This document shows positions 13,507 through 22,785 of a DNA stretch of 64,000 nt, piece by piece. The notes below the pieces were generated by a model. It had not been told where the DNA came from. It saw nothing but the letters and a program-made list of their open reading frames with translations, and did no database searches. The stretch's first letter is position 1. The number at the start of each line of letters is the position of its first letter. The stretch is from Macrobrachium rosenbergii (lineage: Eukaryota > Arthropoda > Malacostraca > Decapoda > Palaemonidae), in the NCBI RefSeq assembly GCF_040412425.1, contig NC_089792.1:22139861-22203860 (forward strand), written 5' to 3'. The position numbers and the translations under genes are program-made.

Positions 13507-13809
13507 TTATGATTTAACCTGGGGAAATGCTTATCATGAGCCAGTTATAGACTCTTAAATGAATGATCTTGTTACTTACCTCTATTTTTGTATAAAATCT
13601 GGCTGCTGTTGATTCAGGAAATCGTAAAAACAAGAAAAAAGGGGGAATTTACCTGAGCTGAGGGCCTGTACTCACAAAGTATTTGTAAGTAAACATGTTA
13701 GTGTATGTTTAAAATTACGTGTATTTGCATGAAGTGAACTATCAGAAGATGAAATGGACTAATCAGGCAGGCAAGGCCTGAGAGGTTAATTATAACTGGG
13801 AAAGCTTGA

Positions 13810-13996
13810 AGTTGTATCTGTTGTTGTGACGATGCTGATACAAGGCACAGTCAAGAGAGATTTCCACGGCTAACAAACCCTCTGTAAACGGAGAGATTCG
13901 TGGATTAAAAGCAGTAAGGATGCAGTAAAACATGCACAGGACAAGGCGAGTACAGGGTGCCAAGAAGCCATGGACACATGATTTTATGTAATTTGT
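13810..13996 (+). repeat. Inverted repeat pair, left member
   Basis: About 190 bp that matches the reverse complement of 17,940-18,130 along almost its whole length. Shared blocks include 'gatgctgatacaaggcacag' and 'aaaccctctgtaaacggag'. The 3' edge runs directly into the minisatellite at 13,997. The likely origin is a terminal or untranslated region of the retroelement family that fills this region. Confidence 0.85.
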
Positions 13997-14660
13997 GATG
14001 AGCCCCTAAAAATTGTTCCTATAAATAGAAGTTACGCTCTCTAAGACATTCTAACTCGTTCCTACAAATACAAATAACGTCCTCCAACATGCCCTTAACC
14101 GTTCATTCAGATGTCCTCCGAGATGCCCTAATCATTCCATTCCTCCTGAACACCCTCAAGCCCTCCGAGATGCCCTTAACGGTTCATTGCGAACACACCA
14201 TGTTCTCTGAGACACCCTAATCATTCTGTTCGTCCCGAACACCGTCAAGTCCTCCGAGATGCCCTTAATGGTTCATTTAGAACATCCTACATCCTCCGAG
14301 ACGCCCTAATCATTCCGTTCATTCCAAACAACAGCAAGTCCGCCGAGATGCCCTTAACTGTTTATCAAGAACACCCCACATCCTCCGAGACACCCTAATC
14401 ATTCTGTTCGTTCCAAACGGCCTCAATTCCTCCGAGACACCCTTAACCGCTCATTGAGAACACTCCACGTCCTCTGAGATGCCCTAATCACTCTGTTCAT
14501 TTGGAATATCCTCAAGTCCTCCAAGACGCCCTTGACCGTTCATTGAGAACACCTTATGTCCTCTGAGATGCCCTAAGCCATTCATTCTGAACATCCTATG
14601 TCCTCTGTGACGCCTTAATTCATTCATTGAGAACACCCTACGTCCTCTGAGATGCCCTAG
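13997..14660 (+). repeat. Dimeric minisatellite, about 89-bp unit
   Basis: The core 'cctccgagatgccct' and its variants recur with spacings alternating near 42 and 47 bp, so the true unit is a two-part repeat of about 89 bp. The two half-units differ: one continues 'taaccgttcattgagaac', the other 'aatcattc.gttc..'. The leading 60 bp and the array are found again in reverse orientation at 21,890-22,785. Confidence 0.9.
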
Positions 14661-15299
14661 GACAGACAGTCTTTCCCTTTCACGGACTCGGGGTTTAAGT
14701 TATGAGGGAATAACAAAGAAGGCAAATGATAATGTTAATGAAGAAATGATGATAAATATGCTGAAATTATACTCTTTAGCCTACAAAAAAAATGGCTTAG
14801 GTTTATCCTTTTGCACAAGGGGCTTCAAAAGAGTCATAGGACTTACAAAATTGGGATGTCTGTCAATTGCACTCTGCATTGGCAGAGTGGGAAGCAAGGT
14901 AAAATATAAGCCTTTGTGAGGTGTAAAATAATATGATTAATTGAACAAAATAATGAAAGGGAAAATGCTTAAGGAAGAGAATAAATCACAGAGTTATAAG
15001 AAAAATAAACAGGTGAGGAAACCTGCTACCCTCTTGTGGATAGAGGTGCCAAGGAACTTCGTAGGATAAAAGGGTGGCACTGTGCCAAATTTGCACTGGT
15101 GCCAGGAGAGCTCAGCAGCTCTCTTCAAGCTGCCTGACGTTACCCATGCCCGTGATTTCTGCCTCAGATCTCTTTAGGTTGATGGTTCTCCTTGGTAGGG
15201 GAATTGGTCGAACCGAGTCCAAGGAGGACATTAGATTGCCACCTGTGTCGGCTTCTGTGGCTGCCGAATCAGGGCATTCATTGCAGGCTCTATCCCAAG
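14661..15299. other. Non-coding or decayed retroelement flank
   Basis: From about 15,060 the sequence becomes GC-richer and probably continues the minus-strand retroelement copy, but no domain can be read there. Confidence 0.4.
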
Positions 15300-15740
15300 T
15301 TACCGCTGTTCTGTGAGTTCATCGGCCATTTGAGACACGGCAGAATCCTTACCCATGGTCATGTCTGCGGGGGACCGAGAAAGAGAGGGCATGATGGGCT
15401 CGCAGGTTACCATGACCAGCTCAGGCACGGGTTGCGAGACCGCATCTTCGGTTGAGCTTCCGCTGTGGTTGGAAGGATCCATCTCTCTTACCGACGCTGG
15501 TAGCGGAGCCAGGCTGGGAGAAGAGAGGGGATCCTGATTGGGATCTCATGAATGGAGGTCAGGGGCATGCTCTGGTGCTGGCACTAAGGCAGGGTCAGAC
15601 ACCATTATTTGATTTGGAATTTGCTCGTCGTCTGGGACGGATGGAGCTTGGCACTGCTCAGTGCATGCAAGTGGCACTGGCAGAGATTGGGAATTGAGTT
15701 TGGAATCTCCTGGAGGGAGATCTATTTGGGGCCCTGGCAC
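15300..15740 (-). pseudogene. Decayed Pro/Ser-rich spacer after the protease of a Gypsy-type element
   Basis: Minus-strand reading frames here are rich in Pro, Ser, Gln and acidic residues (for example the 60-codon frame at 15,300-15,482 and the 72-codon frame at 15,546-15,764). They lie directly downstream, in minus-strand sense, of the protease-like frame. Stops and frame changes interrupt them. Gypsy-type elements carry variable sequence between protease and reverse transcriptase, and that is the most economical reading. No reverse transcriptase, RNase H or integrase motif follows, so the copy is 3' truncated or too decayed to read. Confidence 0.4.
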
Positions 15741-16363
15741 TAGCACTGGGGCAGGGCCGGGCACTGGAGTGGGATCTGGGATCGATCATGCTGGAGGGGC
15801 CCACTGCACATCATATTCAGGTGGCACTGGCATTGTAATGAGTGTAGGCGTTTGAGACTTACTAGTGCCTGTTGAATGATTTTGGGGATTTGGACCCCTG
15901 GATTGCTGTAACTTAATTGGGGACTGGAGTCCTGTCCCAGGAGGATGTCATAATCTCCAGGAATATAGCTTGCTACAGCAAGATTGAAAATTTTGGATCT
16001 ATGATGTCTTGTGACTCCCAACTGAACAGTAGGGAGTATCATTTTAAATTGGTGGATACCCTCAATTGTGAAAAGTTTATGTTGGTTAACGATAGCTCCA
16101 TAGGGAACTTTGTCTTCCCTTATGAAGAAAATTTGCATGCCAGAGTTATCAAATGCCTTGACCTGGCGTGCAGGGTAGTTACTACGAGGAGGTGCCACAT
16201 ATATGGGACCCTCGGCTGGAGGGCCTAAGGACTTGAGATTTGTAACTGCCAAGGCAATAGCAGGAGTACTTGATTTATTATTAGGGCATTTTGCCCATGT
16301 GGGAGAGTGGTCATAAACTTTGCAAGCCGTGCAATAGCTCTGACTATAATCCCTTCGTGGCAC
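15740..16363 (-). pseudogene. Zinc knuckle plus retropepsin-like protease of a Ty3/Gypsy-type element
   Basis: A 207-codon frame. Residues about 11-27 contain a Cys-x2-Cys-x4-His-x6-Cys knuckle (CTACKVYDHSPTWAKC), an RNA-binding signature of Gag. Residues about 70-145 resemble a retroviral-type aspartic protease: an 'AFDNSGMQI' flap-side motif, a central 'IEGIHQFKMILP' strand and a 'DYDILLGQD' motif near the end, matching the family's A-x-x-D-S/T-G and I/L-L-G-x-D signatures. The residue aligned with the catalytic Asp reads Asn, so the enzyme should be dead. The frame is the same as that of the gag fragment upstream, separated from it by one TGA codon at 16,454-16,456. Confidence 0.78.
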
Positions 16364-16453
16364 TGCCCCTGTGGAGGGAGCAGGCTTGTTAGTTGGTGGA
16401 TTCCCAGGCGAGGGTTTGTTTCGGCACTGCTTAGTGGAATGTCCTGCTTTTTT

Positions 16454-17395
16454 TCAGAACCCACACACAATGGGCTTCTGCGACTGCCCATTCTTGGGCG
16501 GAGTGGTGCCGGAGTTAAAAGAAGGAGGGCATATTTTATGTCCCAAGGAACTTGCATGGTCGTGGTGGGTGTCCCATGTGTCGGCAATGCGACAGCACTC
16601 CGCTAGAGTTGTGGGCACTTTTTCGCATACATGGGTGGCTAGGGCGGAAGGGGTGCAATATAAAAAATTTTCAATCTTGAACCGCTCGAGGATGTCCTCG
16701 GCGGTGGAGACTCCCAGGTACTCTAGCCATTTAGAGAGGGCCCTATCTGATTGATACTCCCGGTCAGACCAGGTCTGTCCTGCTTCTTTTATCTGGCCTC
16801 TCCAGTGCTGCTTCCAGTGTTCAGGGGTGATTTCATACGCCTTTGTGATCGCCTGGGGCACTTCCACCCATTTCCCTCGATCCACCTCAGGGAGGGTGTT
16901 GAAAGCAATTAGACCCTTTCCTTCGAGGAATTTTCCCAAGAGTAGGGAGACTTCGGCGGGAGCGAGTGGGTAGGCACTAAGGACCCTTTCTGCCCGATCG
17001 AGCCACACCTCGGGCTTGGCCTCGGTCCACTTGGGCATAAAAGTATGAGCCTGATTGAGGGTAGATTCACCCGGGGCTGGAGAGGAGCTGGCAGTGCCAG
17101 TTTGAACCATCTGTAGCTCATGGGCCCACTGCCTTTCCTCCCTTTCGAGCCTATCCTTTTGTTCTTGTTCTTTCTCCTGTCTTGCGTGTTCTTCTCTTGC
17201 AAGTCTATCCAGCCTATCTTGTTCTTCCTTCTCCTCTTTCTCCTGTTCCTCCTTTGCGAGTTTATCTAGCCTATCTTGCTCTTCTCCTTTCTCCCCTGTT
17301 CTTCCTTTGCGAGTTTATCTAGCCTATCTTGCTCTTCCTTCATCGCCTTTCTTTCCTTCTCCCTATCCTGCCGTTCTGCCTCTCTGTTCTTGATG
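16454..17395 (-). pseudogene. Gag of a Ty3/Gypsy-type element (coiled coil, SCAN-like domain, broken zinc knuckle)
   Basis: Translating from about 17,395 down to 17,110 gives Lys/Glu/Arg-rich coiled-coil repeats (units like EEQDRLDKLAKEEQ) with at least one frame change. A 218-codon frame then follows from 17,110. It contains 'MPKWTEAKPEVWLDRAE' and a helical block, 'YEITPEHWKQHWRGQ' through 'TTLAECCRIADTWDTHH', that follows the layout of the SCAN-like capsid domain in Gypsy Gag. The frame ends at a TGA lying where the second Cys of a CCHC knuckle is expected: C-x2-stop-x4-H-x4-C. The N-terminal residues seen in the 19.06 kb copy are missing here; two 45-bp direct repeats stand upstream instead. 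Confidence 0.82.
17213..17345 (-). repeat. Tandem coiled-coil-coding repeat inside gag
   Basis: A unit of roughly 50-57 bp ('gcgagtttatctagcctatc' and neighbours) recurs about three times and encodes the EEQDRLDKLAKEEQ motif on the minus strand. Copy-number change here would alter the rod length of Gag and probably caused the local frame change. Confidence 0.75.
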
Positions 17396-17480
17396 AACGA
17401 TGTTTAATATGTTTGAATAAGATCTGGTGTGTTCTTGATGAACGAATTTTAATGTCTGAATAAGACTTGGGTTGTTCTTA
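17385..17480. repeat. Two 45-bp direct repeats upstream of gag
   Basis: The unit beginning 'tgttcttgatgaacga' occurs twice, and its first ten or so bases ('tgttctt') occur a third time. It lies where the missing N-terminal part of gag would be. Confidence 0.75.
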
Positions 17481-17530
17481 CCAGAGAAGCCCAGCCCTTC
17501 CTCCGCCACCATTTCTTGCTGAAAAAAAAG

Positions 17531-17803
17531 TATACCTTAGTATTACCAGACCACTGAGCTGATTAACAGCTCTCCTAGGGCTGGCCCGAAGGATTAGACT
17601 TATTTTACATGGCTAAGAACCAATTGGTTACTTAGCAACGGGACCTACAGCTTATTGTGGAATCCGAACCACATTATAGCGAGAAATTAATTTCTATCAC
17701 CAGAAATAAATTCCTCTAACTCTTCATCAGCCGGCCGGGGGAATCGAACTCCAGCCCATTGAGTGACAGTCTGAAATTCAACCGACTCAGCCAACGAAGG
17801 GCT
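17531..17803 (-). repeat. tRNA-headed SINE, near full length
   Basis: On the minus strand it starts 'gcccttcgttggctgagtcg', which contains a Pol III A box (tggctgagtcgg). A B box (gttcgattcc) follows about 50 bp later, then a body with 'gtggttcggattccacaata' and 'cttcgggccagccctaggag', and an end at 'aaggtatact' plus a T-rich tail. The same body recurs at 34.25, 36.68, 41.9, 49.4, 51.4 and 61.65 kb. It lies between the inverted-repeat arm at 17.94 kb and the gag pseudogene, so it probably inserted into the retroelement leader. Confidence 0.92.
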
Positions 17804-17939
17804 TCTCCTCTACAAGGTAAAGTGATCTGTTGCAAAGGTTCTTCCCGTCAGTCACACTGTTTTAACTAAACCTCCTATTTCCATTTCTAAGTACCTGTAT
17901 TTCCGGATCAATCTTGCCTTGTTAGGGCAGGGTTAAGCA

Positions 17940-18130
17940 AACACCTGTGTTTAAATAATTACATAAAATCGTGTGTTCAAGGCTTCTTGGCATCCTCAGT
18001 ACTCGCCTTCTCCTATGTATATTTTACTGCGTCCTTACGGGCTTTTAATTCGTGAATCTCTCCGTTTACAGAGGGTTTGTTAGTGGTGGAAATCTCTCTT
18101 GACTGTGCCTTGTATCAGCATCGTCACACT
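17940..18130 (-). repeat. Inverted repeat pair, right member
   Basis: Reverse-complement partner of 13,810-13,996. Together the two bracket the minus-strand gag/protease pseudogene. Because they are inverted, they cannot be the two LTRs of one element. Confidence 0.85.
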
Positions 18131-19059
18131 GACAGATATACCTCTAAATAAACCATAAGCAGAATAATATGTTTGTTGCCAGGTGAGTACCAGACGACCT
18201 TGAGTTGTCAGTTAATGTGCAAACCCAAGTGGTTACTGTCCTTTTCAGGGCACATGCAAGGAAGGCTAAAAATTGGGAAAGGCAAATTCCTAAGCAAGTG
18301 ACTTAGGCAAACAGTGCCCGTGTATAATAGAATTAAGTTTTGAACCTACACTAGATTGAAGGAAAAGGCTCTTATTAGGGTTGGCAAAATACACACATTT
18401 ATCAGTGTAACTTGCAAATAATATAATTTTAACTTATCCGTCTCTCGACGATGAACTTACCACTTCTATAGAAATAAATAGAAGCGTACTTCTAAAAACG
18501 GCTGGTTTCTAAACCACCAATTTGCATCAGTACGTAAACCTTACCCCCTCTGCGCCAGCAACCCAGTGTCTCTCCAAGCTTTTTTTTTTTTTTTAGTTTT
18601 ACGCTATGTCCTTTCTTTTTTAATTTTTTTTGTCGGGGTTATTATTCTAAGAGTGTCACGATGCTCACTGAGTTCCCGAACCTAAAACGAATTGCGACTT
18701 CCCTAAAAGGAAATTTTTTTCCTTATCACAAGAAAAGCCAAATTCTCGGGAATGGGCAAACACTCCCCGAACCAAAGCCTAAGATTCATGCAGTAACCGG
18801 CCAAGCCCATGCATGAATCTGAAACCACATCCTGTGAGACAACAATGAAAAAAAGGTTCCCTACGAACAAATCATGTCCTACGAGGCGAACCAAAAAGCC
18901 CCAACATTCATGCAATAGCCAGCCGAGTCCATGCGTGAAATAGAATACAATTTACGTATTTCGAGACACATTAAAAACCAGTTCATCACAAACAAACTTA
19001 GGTCTTTTCAGACATACTGATTTTCTAAAGGGTCACATCCATATAAGCGTTATCTCAAG
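18131..19059. other. Non-coding stretch, nothing recognised
   Basis: Contains a diverged duplication: the segment with 'aagcctaagattcatgcagt' near 18,775 resembles 'aagccccaacattcatgcaa' near 18,897. No gene was recognised. Confidence 0.5.
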
Positions 19060-19573
19060 ATGTCTATGACATCCAGAACCCAACAAAATGAAGACTTCAA
19101 GTGCTATATGTCCACTGGAAAGGACACGGGACTGTCAGGACAATCCCTGAGGGAGTCGGTCCAAGGGAGAATGGACGATGCCAAGGCGGAGAGAGAGGCC
19201 GAAAGAAAGGCAAAGAAGGAAGAGCGCTCGATAAAAGTGCGAAGGAAGAACAAGACAGAAAGGAGAGGAAGGAAGAACAAGAAAGAAAGGAGAAGGAAGA
19301 ACAAGAGAGAAAGGACAAGAAGGAAGAGCAAGATAGGCTGGATAGACTTGCAAGGGAAGAACAAGAAAGAAAGAAAGGATAGGCTCAAAAGGGAGGAAAA
19401 GCAGTGGGCCCATGAGTTACAGATGGCCCAAATTGGCACTGCCAGCTCCTCTCCAGCCCCAGCGAATCCGCCCTCACTCAGGCTCATACCTTTATGCCCA
19501 AGTGGACTGAGGCCGAGCCCAAGGTGTGGCTCGATCGGGCAGAAAAGGACCTTAGCACCTACCCACTCGCGGC
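19060..19573 (+). pseudogene. 5' fragment of a Gypsy-type gag (same family as the 17.4 kb copy, opposite strand)
   Basis: The ATG at 19,060 opens a frame beginning MSMTSRTQQNEDFKCYM, then 'TGLSGQSLRESVQGRMDDAK', then a long Lys/Glu/Arg-rich coiled coil readable across two frames (EEQDRLDRLAREEQE). It continues with 'WAHELQMAQIGTASSSPAP', which matches 'WAHELQMVQTGTASSSPAP' of the minus-strand copy. After another frame change the match runs to the sequence aligned with 'WLDRAE..LS.YPLA' and stops abruptly at about 19,573. Frameshifts and 3' truncation make it non-functional. It preserves the N-terminus that the 17.4 kb copy has lost. Confidence 0.82.
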
Positions 19574-19675
19574 CATCTTGAACTCACAGTGGTAGTAAAC
19601 AAACGCATGTGGCTTTGTTTACATTTTTCACTAGCGGCCGCGACCTTGAACTGTCATTCCACATCACTTTCATAT

Positions 19676-20403
19676 TATAGTCTGTTTTTTCCCATCTGTC
19701 CACCCACCTGTGGTGCTCGCGCATGGTAACACTGCATTCCGGGCTTTAAATAGTTACGCTATGTGTGTAAGTTTTAGGTAAATAAAAGGATATCTGGGTG
19801 TACATTTGCAACTGAAAAGTGTTTTAATCATTTACTGTATGCGAATTACACCGTTAATATTCGAAATAGGATATTGTTATTATTGTTGAATGTAAGCCAG
19901 ATGTTAGTGGCGGAAAAAACTGCTTCTCTCGCTGTTCACTACGGCAAGATGTCAACTTTATTGGACCACACCTACTCTGCTACTAAGCTACGTGTTACTT
20001 CATATAGTATCTGGCTAAAACGCACTTTATAAAAATTAAAAGTATATACTGATATACTTACGTGTAATGAAGTAACACGTAGCTTAGTAGCAGAGTGGGC
20101 GTGGTCCAATAAAATTGACATCTTGCCATAGTGAACTTATGGAGAAGCAATTTTCCCGCCACTGTGTCTGGCTGTTCCATTCGCTAGACCGAAAAGGCAG
20201 CTTTCATTCAACCTATTTCGAATATTAACGGTGTAATTCGCTTACAGTAAATTATTAAAACACTTTTCAGTTGCAAATGGACACCCAGATATCCTTTTAT
20301 TCACCTAAAACTTACACATAGCGTAACTATTTAAAGCCCGGACGCAGTGTTATCATGCGCGACCACCACAGGCTGGTGGACAGATGGAAAAAAACAGACT
20401 ATA
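19676..20403. mobile_element. 728-bp near-palindromic (foldback/MITE-like) element
   Basis: The left arm (19,676-20,003) and right arm (20,067-20,403) are near-perfect reverse complements around a 63-bp loop. Matching pairs include 'tatagtctg' with 'cagactata' at the tips, 'ccatctgtccacc' with 'ggtggacagatgg', and 'gctacgtgttacttcat' with 'atgaagtaacacgtagc'. No open frame is present, so it is non-autonomous. The outermost bases are TATA on both sides, which would fit a TA or TATA target, but the boundary is not certain. Confidence 0.88.
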
Positions 20404-20404
20404 G

Positions 20405-20935
20405 TTATGCTGATGTTTGTATAGTACGATATTAATATGTGAATATAGAGTACAGTATAATGTAGACTAGGCTACCGTATATGTACACGATATACCATAG
20501 TGTAGGCTAAGTTAATTCTTGTTTGTTATTCAATTTCTCTTTGTATTGAATTATCGTAAGACACTGCATGAATCTCCAGAATTAGCTGATATAAACAAAT
20601 ACTATTTCCTGGATGCATAGAGTATACTTTATAGTGTAGGCTAGGCTACCATATTTGTATACAGGTACTGAATACCCTAGTGTAGGCTAGCCTATATTCG
20701 AGATGCGTTTTTCCAACAAACGATGGGTTTTTTGGAATCTAACTCTATCGTAAGTAGGATAATACCTGTATAAGCATTTTTAGGTTTTTTTTTTCTGTTT
20801 GAACTATCTAAATAGGCAGTTCTAAGTGTTTTTAGAAGAGTTTTAAGTATTCGCGGATTTTAGCTATTTGCCGGGGGGTGGGGGGCCGCTGTGGTATGCA
20901 TCCCCCACGAATACGGGGGTTTACTGTACACTAAC
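20405..20935. repeat. Dispersed repeat with two direct subrepeats and a G/C-rich hairpin end
   Basis: 'gtgtaggcta' plus 'ggctacc..at' blocks occur at about 20,465-20,515 and again at 20,634-20,695. The stretch 20,847-20,932 has self-complementary arms ('attcgcgg..tttgccgggggg' against 'cccccacgaatacgggg') and resembles, from memory, a common decapod repeat. No coding potential. Confidence 0.55.
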
Positions 20936-21146
20936 CAATGTTAATAAGAGCATGGTTTGTTAATCGTAAGATACTGTTGAAAAACGAAAGAGTGTATCTT
21001 GCATGTTCAAAATTTTGCTTTCCCTTTTACCCATGCACATGTAGTGCGGAAATTTGCATATGCACTTGTGTCACAGTATTTGTAACCATTTTCATTCATT
21101 TTACATGGAGCGCTTTAGGCAGCAGAATGAGCACTCACACCGTTTC

Positions 21147-21416
21147 TTAAAGTAAAAGAACACCTCTGTCCCACAGAATAGTCTTGAGTTGATTGTTAGG
21201 GCATCCAGCCCAATTGGTGGAGTGCCCTTGCAGCTTGCATGTTTTGCAGCGGTATTGGGGTATTTCAGCGTCCTTTCGTGAGGAGGGAGGACTTCTTTGG
21301 TGGCCATCCTTTCGTGAAGAGGGAGGACTCGTCCTGGATTTGCACGGGGAGTGCCCCTTCCAGTAATCACTTCGGCAGGGGGAAGGTGATTCTTCTGACG
21401 ATGGCATGCCAGTCAA
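21147..21416 (-). pseudogene. Gag zinc-knuckle fragment of a Gypsy-type element
   Basis: An 89-codon frame. Residues about 57-72 read CKTCKLQGHSTNWAGC, a Cys-x2-Cys-x4-His-x6-Cys knuckle with the same unusual His-x6-Cys spacing and the same following Pro-Asn-Asn as the copy at 16.3 kb. Upstream residues hold a direct repeat of 'SPPSSRKD' and a degenerate first knuckle (CRSDYWKGHSP). The sequence stops resembling the family just after the knuckle. In minus-strand order it lies after the protease-like fragment, the reverse of a normal gag-pol, so the locus is rearranged or holds two fragments. Confidence 0.7.
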
Positions 21417-21505
21417 GGTGGCTGTTCTGGTCAGGTGATTTTACAGATGAGGCCTCCCTAGTGGAGGTAGCTAGGCAATGGAGTGGCATTGGGGGGAGGA
21501 CATCC

Positions 21506-21814
21506 TCAGATGTGGTCTCGTGCCCAGTGCCTGATTTTACTCACCACGCCAGTGCAGTGAGGTTGAGTGCCCCAAGGGGTTGTGACCTGGAGCTCGACTG
21601 TAGGAACAGAGTTGGTGTGGTCCTCTGCCCAGGTCATCGTCCACCTAGTCTCGTCTACAGTGGCACTAGCTGGCACTCTAGCCTGGTCAATCTGACAGAT
21701 ATCTGATGCAGTGTCCACCGTAACCAGCAGGTCCATGGGCAGGCTAGAGCCATCAGGGGGTGCCACTGAGATGGACGCAGGGCAGGAGCCTGTGATGGGA
21801 CCTCTAATAAGCAA
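21506..21814 (-). pseudogene. Possible protease fragment of a Gypsy-type element
   Basis: A 102-codon frame with 'MDLLVTVDTASDICQI' at about residues 27-42. This resembles the active-site strand of retropepsins (x-V-D-T-G-S-x), except that the third residue is Ala instead of Gly. A downstream 'VELQVTTPWGTQ' could be the next strand. The closing L-L-G-x-D motif is not visible. The assignment rests on one short motif plus its setting among gag fragments. Confidence 0.42.
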
Positions 21815-21889
21815 ATGGAATGGACTCAGTAGGTCCGTACAAAACTCGAGCTTCTAGCTTGTGGTGAGTGAATTTCATAGGCCTTAAAG

Positions 21890-22785
21890 ACCCAAGGATG
21901 TCTTGAAAGATATAATGGTGTTCATAATGAATGGTTGTGTGTCTCGGAGGATGTAGGGGGTTCTCGATGAATGAATTAGGGCATCACAAAGGATGTAGGG
22001 TGTTCAGAGTGAATAGCTTAGGGTGTCTCGAGGGACGTGATGAACGATTTGTCGAGCTTCTCGGAGGACGTAGGGTGTTCCCAATAGACAAGTTAGGTCG
22101 CCATTAAGGACATAGGGTGTTCGGAATGAACGGCGTAGGGTGTCTCGATGGACAGGTGATGAACGATTCCTAGGGCATCTCGGAGGACGTAGGGTGTTCG
22201 GAATGAATGGCTTAGGTGTCTCAGAGGACATAAGGTGGTCTCAATGAATGGTTAAGGGCGTCTCGGAGGACTTGAGGGTGTTCAAAATGAACAGAGTGAT
22301 TAGGATGTGTCAGAGGACGTGGGGTGTTCTCAGTGAGCAGTTAAGGGTGTCTCGGAAGGATTGAGGATGTTTGGAACAAATGGAATGATTAGGGTGTCTT
22401 GGAGGATGTGTGGGTGTTCTTGATAAATGATTAAGGGCTTCTCAGAGGACTTGTGGTTGTTTGGAAGGAACGGAATGATTAGGGCATCTTGGAAGACGTA
22501 GGATGTTCTTAATGAATGGTGAAGGGGGTCTTGTAGGACTTGAGGGTGTTCGGGACGAACAGAATGATTAGGGTGTCTTGGAGGACATGGTGTGTTCTCA
22601 ATGAACCGTTAAGGGCATCTCAGAGGACTTAAGGGTGTTCGGGATGAATGGAATGATTAGGACATCTCGGAGGACATCTGAATGAATGGTTAAGGGCATG
22701 TCGGAGGACGTTATTTGTATTTGTAGGAACGCGTTAGAATGTCTTAGAGAACGTAACTTTTATTTATAGGAACAATTTTTGGGGG
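21890..22785 (-). repeat. Inverted copy of the 89-bp dimeric minisatellite
   Basis: The reverse complement of this block repeats the 13,997-14,660 array, including the flank that carries 'aaaaattgttcctataaata' (22,755-22,780). The same 'ctcggaggac' core recurs about twenty times with alternating spacing near 42 and 47 bp. It is longer than its partner by several units. Confidence 0.88.

Noticed and set aside
15917..16228. Plus-strand open frames opposite the gag/protease pseudogene
   Set aside because: They are shadows of the minus-strand frame. The motifs (knuckle, DILLGQD) are on the minus strand.
17531..17803. A functional tRNA gene at the A-box/B-box sequences
   Set aside because: The head is followed by a constant 200-bp body that recurs across the window, and a cloverleaf was not evident. 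It is a SINE.
13810..18130. The 190-bp repeats as LTRs of the enclosed gag element
   Set aside because: They are inverted relative to each other; LTRs of one element must be direct.
19097..19487. Minus-strand frames rich in Phe, Leu and Ser that look like membrane segments
   Set aside because: They are antisense to the Lys/Glu-rich coiled coil of the plus-strand gag fragment.
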